DNA from: an uncultured Clostridium sp. | GTDB lineage: Bacteria; Bacillota; Clostridia; TANB77; CAG-508 | Reading direction: 5' to 3' | Assembly: GCA_900555085.1 (NCBI GenBank) | Contig: USJU01000032.1 | Location: forward strand, 1 to 13,881 | DNA: 13,881 nucleotides | Shown here: one piece after another, positions 1 to 5,152 of the stretch | Layout: each line of letters opens with the position of its first letter | Position numbering within the stretch: the stretch's first letter is position 1 | Notes under the pieces: generated by a model | Told to the model about the DNA's origin: nothing | Database searches by the model: none | What the model saw: the letters and a program-made list of their open reading frames with translations, nothing else | Program-made: the position numbers and the translations under genes

Positions 1-412
1 TATCAACATGTTCTTTTACAGTTGTAGTTGATGTAAGCCACTTAGCATTTTTATATACTTCTAATTCAGCATTTAAATAGCTTATACTTACATTTTTATT
101 ATTTGAATTTACATCTCCCCTAAAAACTTCTAAGGGAGATGTTCCACCTTCATTATAAAATAAAATTATATACTTTTCCTGATTATATCTATATAATGTT
201 GGAATTATATCATATACAGAAACTATTCTATTACCATTTTCATAATTACTATTTTCTTGAATTGTTGATGAATAGTTTGTTTTATCTGAATATGTAATTA
301 TTTGTTCAGATGTTTTTTTTGCTTGCATTATTGTCATCATTGCTACTGATAAAGCAACAACGAACAATAATGTAAATCCTGCTAATTTTAAAGCTTCAAC
401 TGAATTTTCCAT
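1..412 (-). CDS. Pilin-like single-pass protein, C-terminus cut by window edge
   Basis: An open minus-strand frame starts at ATG 412-410 and runs off the left edge after about 137 codons, so the C-terminus is missing. It begins MENSVEALKLAGFTLLFVVA, a variant of the MENASKAL leader of its upstream neighbours: a short polar start followed directly by one hydrophobic helix of about 20 residues, then an extracytoplasmic-looking polar domain rich in Asn, Ser, Thr and Tyr. A good ribosome binding site (AGAAGG) lies about 7 bases upstream. The preceding pilin-like gene stops only 16 bases before it, so both are almost certainly on one transcript. A small filament subunit or minor pilin of the Tad-like system is inferred from position and architecture; no catalytic motif is visible. 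Its leader is the most divergent of the set (Ser-Val-Glu instead of Ala-Ser-Lys), which may mean a distinct role such as a tip or minor subunit. Confidence 0.75.
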   Translation of the reverse strand, partial: MENSVEALKLAGFTLLFVVALSVAMMTIMQAKKTSEQIITYSDKTNYSSTIQENSNYENGNRIVSVYDIIPTLYRYNQEKYIILFYNEGGTSPLEVFRGDVNSNNKNVSISYLNAELEVYKNAKWLTSTTTVKEHVD

Positions 413-428
413 GCTTAACCTTCTTTAA

Positions 429-863
429 TTATTCTTCTTTAAATAAAGCTCTTGTAACATATCCTGCTTTATTATAATTAAAAGATATTGTATAATTTTT
501 TCCAATTTTTATGCTTGAACTATATCCATTATAAACCCCTGGATCTGAAGTTTCAAAATCAATCTGTTTAGTTGCATCTTGTGAATTTGAACTAGTTAAT
601 GTATATGCTGTAATATATCTACCATCATTAACTGTTTTATTGTATGCATCAATCTTTTTTAACAAAGCAATTGCATTGCTTCCAGATTGTTTACCTTGAT
701 ATTGTAAAAATTGCTCATTAAAAGTTTCAATACCTTGTGACTCCATATTAACGTTTCCCATTACTCCTTTTGCTTGATTAAATACAAATACTCCTAATGC
801 AATTATTAAAATTGAAATTAATATAGCTCCTGCTATAATTAATGCTTTTGATGCGTTTTCCAT
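429..863 (-). CDS. Pilin-like protein with MENASKAL leader
   Basis: This 144-residue protein has a single N-terminal membrane helix (about residues 7-28) directly after the leader MENASKAL, then a polar domain. Three traits are shared with the other small proteins of this cluster: the leader, a Phe-Asn-x-x-Phe motif near residue 50 (FNEQFLQY), and a C-terminal hairpin-like ending (KAGYVTRALFKEE) that matches the KTGLVKSIIF and KTGKIKYIKL ends of its neighbours. The start at 863 is supported by AAGGAGG 7-8 bases upstream. The layout, a tiny N-terminus, one hydrophobic helix and a variable exposed domain, fits a pilin or pseudopilin. A canonical Flp motif or the conserved Glu at mature position 5 is not evident, so cleavage by a prepilin peptidase is uncertain. 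Role as filament subunit is inferred from context in the tad-like operon. Confidence 0.82.
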   Translation of the reverse strand: MENASKALIIAGAILISILIIALGVFVFNQAKGVMGNVNMESQGIETFNEQFLQYQGKQSGSNAIALLKKIDAYNKTVNDGRYITAYTLTSSNSQDATKQIDFETSDPGVYNGYSSSIKIGKNYTISFNYNKAGYVTRALFKEE

Positions 864-939
864 AATTTTTCCTCCTTGGTTTTCTTTTTTATTTTTTTAT
901 ATTCTACTGTCTTTTTAAGACAAATATTTATAACTATTT

Positions 940-1365
940 TTATTCTTGTTCTAGTTTTATATATTTTATTTTACCTGTTTTATGATATTGCACTTCTGTT
1001 ATTTTAAAGGTTTCTAAGCTAAAACTGTTTATAAATTTTTCTACACCCATATTATATATTTTTTCCATTGAGTATGTGGTGTCGTTGTCTTTTATATATA
1101 TATATATTTTTATTGAATTTTCATCATTTTCTATATACATTCCTTGTTCATCTTTGTATACATTATTTTGTTCATTATTATTTACTGCTTTATTTAATAT
1201 TGTTGCTATTTCTGTTCCTGCTATTTCTGTATTTTCATATTTTGTAAATTCGCCATTATAGTTTTTTAGGTCTTGTATATTGTATTTGTATGTGTTATAT
1301 GCATACATTACAGATGAAATTACAATTGCAATTAATATTAGTATTGTTATTATATATTTTTTCAT
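940..1365 (-). CDS. Pilin-like protein without the MENASKAL leader
   Basis: This 141-residue protein begins MKKYIITILILIAIVISSVM, a two-lysine start and one hydrophobic helix, in place of the MENASKAL leader of its neighbours. The rest belongs to the same set: YNGEFTKYENTEIAG (residues 36-50) matches FNAQFTKYENSE of the 160-residue protein, and the C-terminus (HKTGKIKYIKLEQE) matches the shared ending. Residues 69-79 (VYKDEQGMYIE) resemble a segment of the CpaB-like protein of this operon. AGGTG lies about 8 bases before the ATG, and a candidate sigma-A promoter lies just upstream (1382-1410), so it may be transcribed separately from the platform genes. Because the leader differs, it could be a minor pseudopilin or a membrane-tethered accessory protein that is handled by a different route. 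Function is inferred from position. Confidence 0.75.
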   Translation of the reverse strand: MKKYIITILILIAIVISSVMYAYNTYKYNIQDLKNYNGEFTKYENTEIAGTEIATILNKAVNNNEQNNVYKDEQGMYIENDENSIKIYIYIKDNDTTYSMEKIYNMGVEKFINSFSLETFKITEVQYHKTGKIKYIKLEQE

Positions 1366-1381
1366 TTTAACACCTATTTGA

Positions 1382-1410
1382 ATTTTATCTTATTTATTTA
1401 TTTTTGTAAA
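1382..1410 (-). promoter_or_regulatory. Candidate sigma-A promoter upstream of a pilin-like gene
   Basis: On the minus strand the sequence reads TTTACA, 17 bases, TAAAAT, ending about 17 bases before the ATG of the 141-residue pilin-like gene. It would give the distal pilin-like genes (1365 to the left edge) their own transcription start inside the operon. The match is good but the background is very AT-rich, so chance occurrence is a real possibility, and the resulting leader would be short. Confidence 0.4.
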
Positions 1411-1454
1411 TAGTTTTTTATGGTTTATTTGTAAAAATTTGTATTATTTTTCAT

Positions 1455-1489
1455 GGCGGTCAATGACCGCCCCTACGAAATCTGACATT
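1455..1489 (-). repeat. REP-like hairpin element, copy 1
   Basis: On the minus strand a flank AATGTCAGA...GTAGGGG is followed by the palindrome GGCGGTCA-T-TGACCGCC (8-bp arms, 1-base loop). It shares the flank with five other copies in this window but has its own palindrome sequence, shared only with copy 5. It lies in the gap between two pilin-like genes. Confidence 0.8.
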
Positions 1490-1522
1490 TATTAGTTTAA
1501 ATACAAAATAATAATTAAGATT

Positions 1523-1618
1523 AAATTTCGCGAGGCAAGTGGGGACCTTTCCAGCATTCTTCAAAATTCTTCGAATTTTGTTAGAAGGACGTGAATGGGG
1601 AGCCTCGATAAAATTTTA
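1523..1618. repeat. Imperfect inverted repeat of about 95 bp (MITE-like or structured RNA)
   Basis: Outer arms AAATTTCGCGAGGC (1523-1536) and GCCTCGATAAAATTTTA (1602-1618) pair with a small internal mismatch. At the centre, CAAAATTC (1562-1569) and GAATTTTG (1573-1580) form a perfect 8-bp stem with a 3-base loop, extended by TTCT/AGAA after a short bulge. The GC-rich parts (GAGGC, GTGGGGACC, GAATGGGG) contrast with the AT-rich surroundings. It contains no credible ORF. The terminal inverted repeats and small size suggest a miniature mobile element; a structured transcript is an alternative. No other copy is present in this window, and no flanking target-site duplication is obvious. Confidence 0.6.
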
Positions 1619-1643
1619 GATTAATTGATTATTTTGGCTTGCA

Positions 1644-2126
1644 TTATCTTTTTTGTGTGAATATAATTGATTTTACAAGTCCTGTTTTATTGCTAATATT
1701 AACTGTACAAGTGTATTTATCAGCATACTCACCATTATTTGTTGAATTGTGATTGCTTATAAAATTATTCAATGCATCTGTATTTGATGTTTCGTTTATA
1801 CTATTATCACCATTAAGACTAACATATATATAAGAATTTGATGCATTATTATAATTTTGAATTCTTCCATTGCTGTATTCTTCATATTTACTGTTGCTAT
1901 CTTTTGCTAGATTTATTATTGTTACTATGTCATATACAGTACATTCTGAATTTTCGTATTTTGTAAATTGTGCATTAAATTCTTGCTTTGTTTTTTGATT
2001 TATATTGTCATTTATATTTTTTGAATAGTTTCCAAAAGTTGCAAAAAGATATGTTCCAAGTGATATTAGCATTACAGATATTAATATTGTTGCTGCCATT
2101 AATAATGCTTTTGATGCATTTTCCAT
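1644..2126 (-). CDS. Pilin-like protein with MENASKAL leader
   Basis: This 160-residue protein begins MENASKALLMAATILISVML, followed by one membrane helix to about residue 30, then a polar Asn/Ser/Tyr-rich domain. Residues 49-59 (EFNAQFTKYEN) carry the family motif seen near position 50 in its neighbours, and the C-terminus (NKTGLVKSIIFTQKR) is the shared ending. AAGGAG lies about 8 bases upstream of the ATG. Its first 19 codons are almost identical at DNA level to those of the 209-residue gene just upstream (55 of 57 bases), while the rest has diverged, which points to tandem duplication or gene conversion of the N-terminal part. A single REP-like element separates the two genes. A structural subunit of the Tad-like filament is the likely role, by inference. 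Confidence 0.82.
   Translation of the reverse strand: MENASKALLMAATILISVMLISLGTYLFATFGNYSKNINDNINQKTKQEFNAQFTKYENSECTVYDIVTIINLAKDSNSKYEEYSNGRIQNYNNASNSYIYVSLNGDNSINETSNTDALNNFISNHNSTNNGEYADKYTCTVNISNKTGLVKSIIFTQKR
2070..2126 (-). repeat. Direct repeat covering a pilin-like N-terminus, copy A
   Basis: These 57 bases encode residues 1-19 of the 160-residue pilin-like protein and match 2763-2819 at 55 of 57 positions. One difference is synonymous (GCA/GCC at codon 7) and one changes Ala to Gly at codon 12. Confidence 0.9.
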
Positions 2127-2154
2127 ATCTTTTTCTCCTTTCGGTTATTTTTGT

Positions 2155-2191
2155 GGGCACGGAGCACCGTGCCCCTACATCGTTTGACATT
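2155..2191 (-). repeat. REP-like hairpin element, copy 2
   Basis: On the minus strand AATGTCAAACGATGTAGG leads into the palindrome GGGCACGG-TGCT-CCGTGCCC (8-bp arms, 4-base loop). The first two bases of the element form part of the TAA stop codon of the 209-residue pilin-like gene, so it abuts that gene exactly. Palindrome type is the same as copy 3. Confidence 0.85.
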
Positions 2192-2819
2192 AGTTGCTTT
2201 CTCTATATGTCATTGATTGTATTCTTCCATTTGAGTAATATGTTATTCCGTCTGATTTAAAGGTTTTGTTTTTTATTGTTTTATATTTATTGTACGTATC
2301 ATATTCTTCATTTATTTTTGAAAGATGTTCTATTTTAGCATTGTCTCCTATTTTTTTTGTTATTTCTTCAATTGTTTTATCAGCTTGTTCTTTTTCTTGT
2401 TGCGAACCTCTTGTTTGCTTTTCATATGCTTCATGTAATGCTTCTAGATAATTTGATGATTTGTATTTTTTCATTATATTATCTACACCTGTTTGTAAAC
2501 CTGTATAATATTGGGCATTTTCAGTATTTCCATTGCTGTTAACTGTTAACGTTATTGCTTCATAGCCATCTTTTCCTGCATATTTTGCATTATAGTCTGT
2601 TATTTTATTTGCTAGCGAAAACATTTGAGCTCCTTTTAGTTCTTTTCCGTAGGATTCAAATGATTTATTAAATTCTGCTATTTCTTCTACTTTTTGGTTT
2701 TCTGATTCTTGCCTTTTTACACTTGTTAAATCTCTATAAGCAAATACTAATGCTGATATTACCATTACAGATATTAATATTGTTCCTGCCATTAATAAGG
2801 CTTTTGATGCATTTTCCAT
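2190..2819 (-). CDS. Larger pilin-like protein with coiled-coil-like insert
   Basis: At 209 residues this is the longest of the small membrane proteins in the cluster. It begins MENASKALLMAGTILISVMV with a membrane helix to about residue 28. A charged helical segment follows (residues 33-60, including EFNKSFESYGKEL, the family motif), and a second strongly charged, probably helical stretch spans about 125-185 (many Glu/Lys; EKEQADKTIEEITKKIGD). The end, YSNGRIQSMTYRESN, keeps the family's C-terminal pattern. AAGGAA lies 6-7 bases upstream of the ATG. It is the first pilin-like gene after the TadC-like frame, separated from it by 175 bases holding two REP-like elements. The extra helical region suggests a different role from the shorter paralogues, for example a shaft-initiating or spacing subunit; this is inference only. 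Confidence 0.82.
   Translation of the reverse strand: MENASKALLMAGTILISVMVISALVFAYRDLTSVKRQESENQKVEEIAEFNKSFESYGKELKGAQMFSLANKITDYNAKYAGKDGYEAITLTVNSNGNTENAQYYTGLQTGVDNIMKKYKSSNYLEALHEAYEKQTRGSQQEKEQADKTIEEITKKIGDNAKIEHLSKINEEYDTYNKYKTIKNKTFKSDGITYYSNGRIQSMTYRESN
2763..2819 (-). repeat. Direct repeat covering a pilin-like N-terminus, copy B
   Basis: Partner of 2070-2126: it encodes residues 1-19 of the 209-residue pilin-like protein with two base differences over 57. The more distant start at 863 shares the protein sequence but less of the DNA. Confidence 0.9.
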
Positions 2820-2874
2820 TTGTTTATTCCTTTCATTAGAGATTTAAATTTGAATTTTGTTATTTCTTTATTGT

Positions 2875-2911
2875 GGGCACGGAGCACCGTGCCCCTACAA
2901 TGTTTGACGTT
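2875..2911 (-). repeat. REP-like hairpin element, copy 3
   Basis: On the minus strand AACGTCAAACATTGTAGG leads into the palindrome GGGCACGG-TGCT-CCGTGCCC, identical to copy 2 in the palindrome but different in the flank. It lies between the 209-residue pilin-like gene and copy 4, which is 22 bases away. Confidence 0.85.
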
Positions 2912-2933
2912 GGTTTTATTTGTTGTTTTGTTA

Positions 2934-2973
2934 GGGGCGGACAGAGGCGTCCGCCCCTACAACGTCTGACATT
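2934..2973 (-). repeat. REP-like hairpin element, copy 4
   Basis: On the minus strand AATGTCAGACGTTGTA is followed by the palindrome GGGGCGGAC-GCCTCT-GTCCGCCCC (perfect 9-bp arms, 6-base loop), the strongest hairpin of the set. It lies 21 bases downstream of the TadC-like stop codon, in the same orientation as copy 3. Confidence 0.85.
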
Positions 2974-2994
2974 GATTTTATTTGTTTATCTGTT

Positions 2995-3825
2995 TTACAT
3001 TGACATTTTTGACATTGTGTTAAATGAACTTGACATACTTGTTAATCCTATAAATACTAATGGTACTATTAGGTAACCAACAAATACACATACCATTGGT
3101 GCAAATCCTATTACTTTTCCTACCATTCCTTTTTTTGATATTAATCTATTATTTGATTCTTTACGTTTTTCTTGGTAATATGCTCTTTCTGTGTCTAGTT
3201 CATCAAAAGCTTCTCTTATAGGTATTTTTTCTACTGCTGCTTGCATACTTTCTATTATACGTGTCATTTCTTGATATGATATTTCATCTTTCATTTCTTC
3301 TAAGGCTTCCCATGCTCCAGCCTCGTAGTTATTTATACATTTGCTTAATGGTGCTTTAAATATGTTTGAGTATCTTTCTAGCCATTCAAGTATCATTTCT
3401 ACATTTACTCTTTCTATCTTCATAAGCATTAGTATTATTGTATGGAATTGCATTACTTCGTCTTCCATTTCCATTAATCTCATTTTCTTTTGGAACATTA
3501 ATAGCCATATTGGAGACATATATCCCAGTAATGCAAATACAATAGCTAGTAATACTTCAAACCATTTCATATATTCACTATTAACTGTTTGTAATTTTTT
3601 GTATACTCTTTCTGCATCTGTTTTTATTTCATCTTCTGATGCATCTTTATAATATTTTGAATATTTCATTGCAAGTGCTATATCGTTTTGTGTTGTTTTA
3701 AGTTTTCCTTTAAATTGGTCTAAGAATATATTATCTTGTTTTGTTATTTCCATTGCTTTTGCTTCGTCTGAGTCTGACATATCTCCGTAAAATATCATAT
3801 GTTGTAGTTGGTTGGGTATATACAT
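2995..3825 (-). CDS. TadC-like T2SSF membrane protein (second half of a split TadB-TadC gene)
   Basis: The 276-codon frame holds a soluble linker (to about residue 87), a membrane segment (88-111, KWFEVLLAIVFALLGYMSP), a helical T2SSF-type domain (about 120-225) and a C-terminal hydrophobic region (236-262). This is the usual plan of a Tad platform protein, except that the expected first membrane helix is missing. That helix appears instead at the end of the overlapping 448-codon frame. The nominal ATG at 3825 has no ribosome binding site and lies 95 bases inside the upstream gene; its first twelve residues look unlike coding sequence. An ATG at 3780 has GGAG only two bases ahead, too close to be convincing. 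The coding content therefore probably begins at Tyr-Gly-Asp (near 3789) as a continuation of the upstream protein. If produced, it would act with the ATPase in the membrane platform. Confidence 0.75.
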   Translation of the reverse strand: MYIPNQLQHMIFYGDMSDSDEAKAMEITKQDNIFLDQFKGKLKTTQNDIALAMKYSKYYKDASEDEIKTDAERVYKKLQTVNSEYMKWFEVLLAIVFALLGYMSPIWLLMFQKKMRLMEMEDEVMQFHTIILMLMKIERVNVEMILEWLERYSNIFKAPLSKCINNYEAGAWEALEEMKDEISYQEMTRIIESMQAAVEKIPIREAFDELDTERAYYQEKRKESNNRLISKKGMVGKVIGFAPMVCVFVGYLIVPLVFIGLTSMSSSFNTMSKMSM

Positions 3826-5077
3826 AATCTATTGAAACTCTATGTAATTGTAAAAATAAAAAAAACGACGCTATAAATGTTACAATACATATTGCTATTC
3901 TATTTATATACAGCCATCTCATTTTTAGTTTTGATGCAGAATCTTTTAATAAGTCTCTTATTTTTCTAAAGTCTTTTGTTCCAGGTTTTGACATAAGCAT
4001 ATTTACAATTTGCTTTACAATTTTGTTTTTGTATACTTTTTCTTGCCATGGGTTTTCATAATTTTTTGTGGCTGTGCTTACTGCTCCATTATCTTTTAAT
4101 TTTCTTGTAAGCATATAACATACCGCTGTAATAACAAGTATTAATACTTGTACTATTAAGCCCTGCTTTCCATAATAGAAGCTTTTTGTAAATGAAAAAT
4201 TTGAAACTGACCAATTTTTTATCCATTCCAAAAATAGCATTGGTACTACAGATATTACAGATAAACTTTGAAATACATAGTCTAATTTATCTCTCTTTAA
4301 AATTTCAAGTTGCATTTCTTGTGTTATGTTATTTAAGTTTTTTAAGTACAAAGATGAAGATGTATCTGTTTTTCTATCTCCAAATTCTTTTGTTAAATAC
4401 GAAATTCCTGCAAATTCTTTTAAATAACTATTCGGTGCTACATCATAGTACTTTTCCAATTCCATTTCTGGATCATCAGAAATTAATATTTCATATACTT
4501 TTTCTGCTTGTCTTGAAATTTCATTTTCCATGGTTTGTGCTGTTTGATATATTGCTTCCTCTACCATGTTGTATTCGTGGTATGCATGACGTATTTCACT
4601 GAAAAAATCTATTTGTTGTTTTAATAAATTGTTGTCTATTTTATCTACCATACCATCTATAATTGTATCTACTAAAAAAAGTTCAAAAATTAATAGCATT
4701 GCCATTAATAATATATTTGATTTTGTAATAACTATAACTAATACAGTTGTTGGAATTATAATAGCTAAAGCTTTTGTTAATATCTGAGTTGCTTGTTTTC
4801 TTGTTAGATATTCATCATCTATATTGGTTATTTCTAGTCTTCTTCTAAGCTTTAATAAATATCTTTTTAAAATCGGAATTCTTCTATAATACAAATATAA
4901 TTTCTGAAATAGAATTTCTGTTGAAAAGGAGCTTTTTTCTGTTCCTTGTCTTAAAGCTTTTATTTTCTTTATTTCTGAACTTTGCATCTTTTTATTTAAT
5001 ATTAAAAATGCTATTACAACTATTGCAAGCAAAGCAACTGCAGCTATTACAATATATAATAATACTTCGTTTGACAT
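3731..5077 (-). CDS. tadB: TadB-like T2SSF platform protein, apparently frame-shifted at its 3' end
   Basis: This frame encodes 448 residues. Membrane segments are predicted at about 5-27, 102-138, 270-286, 303-323 and 389-411, with a helical T2SSF-type cytoplasmic domain at about 145-265 (QQIDFFSEIRHAYHEYNM). Residues 1-323 form one complete TadB-like unit (TM, linker of about 75, TM, T2SSF, TM pair). Residues 389-411 then begin a second unit that is cut short: after TTTYDIL (about 424-430) the frame turns into a basic tail (RRYVRLRRSKSNGNNKTR) and stops. The +1 frame at that point continues with credible coding sequence. AAGGAG lies 6-7 bases before the ATG. The protein would form the inner-membrane platform moved by the TadA-like ATPase. 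A REP-like element fills the gap to the upstream ATPase gene. Confidence 0.85.
   Translation of the reverse strand: MSNEVLLYIVIAAVALLAIVVIAFLILNKKMQSSEIKKIKALRQGTEKSSFSTEILFQKLYLYYRRIPILKRYLLKLRRRLEITNIDDEYLTRKQATQILTKALAIIIPTTVLVIVITKSNILLMAMLLIFELFLVDTIIDGMVDKIDNNLLKQQIDFFSEIRHAYHEYNMVEEAIYQTAQTMENEISRQAEKVYEILISDDPEMELEKYYDVAPNSYLKEFAGISYLTKEFGDRKTDTSSSLYLKNLNNITQEMQLEILKRDKLDYVFQSLSVISVVPMLFLEWIKNWSVSNFSFTKSFYYGKQGLIVQVLILVITAVCYMLTRKLKDNGAVSTATKNYENPWQEKVYKNKIVKQIVNMLMSKPGTKDFRKIRDLLKDSASKLKMRWLYINRIAICIVTFIASFFLFLQLHRVSIDYVYTQPTTTYDILRRYVRLRRSKSNGNNKTR
3785..3796 (-). other. Apparent +1 frameshift site joining TadB- and TadC-like frames
   Basis: On the minus strand the upstream frame reads GAT ATT TTA CGG. 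Skipping one T of the T4 run (3789-3792) gives GAT ATT TAC GGA GAT ATG, joining Tyr-Asp-Ile to Tyr-Gly-Asp-Met and yielding one open frame of about 693 codons from 5077 to 2995. The next zero-frame codon, CGG, is likely rare in so AT-rich a genome. Alternatives are a single-base insertion mutation, an assembly or base-calling error, or programmed slippage. Confidence 0.65.
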
Positions 5078-5107
5078 TTATTTGCTCCTTTCGTTTTTTG
5101 GTTGTTA

Positions 5108-5142
5108 GGCGATCAATGACCGCCCCTACAGTGTCTGACGTC
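5108..5142 (-). repeat. REP-like hairpin element, copy 5
   Basis: On the minus strand GACGTCAGACACTGTAGGGG is followed by the palindrome GGCGGTCA-T-TGATCGCC. The arms match copy 1 except for one position that becomes a G-T (G-U in RNA) wobble. The element sits 10 bases after the ATPase stop codon and about 30 bases before the TadB-like start. Confidence 0.8.
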
Positions 5143-5152
5143 GATTTATTTT

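Noticed and set aside
908..922. Small palindrome TGTCTTTTTAAGACA between two pilin-like genes
   Set aside because: Only 6-bp AT-rich arms, with no T run downstream in the transcribed direction; too weak to call a terminator or regulatory site.
2008..2190. Minus-strand ORF starting inside REP-like copy 2
   Set aside because: Its ATG comes from the repeat flank (AATGTC) and the rest is another frame of the 160-residue pilin-like gene.
1455..2973. Closely spaced hairpin repeats considered as a CRISPR array
   Set aside because: Spacing is irregular and genes lie between the repeats; there are no uniform spacers or cas genes.
2873..3076. Plus-strand ORF running through REP-like copies 3 and 4
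   Set aside because: It consists of repeat DNA plus the complement of the TadC-like C-terminus; there is no independent coding evidence.
4192..4602. Plus-strand ORF of 136 codons opposite the TadB-like gene
   Set aside because: It lies fully within a well-supported gene on the other strand, has no ribosome binding site and has the Leu/Phe-rich look of antisense AT-rich DNA.
5060..5080. TadB-like start (ATGTCAAACGA) resembles the REP-like flank AATGTCAAACGATG
   Set aside because: Only about 12 bases match, there is no GTAGGGG or hairpin after it, and the codons fit the protein; probably chance, although a REP-like copy lies 30 bases away.
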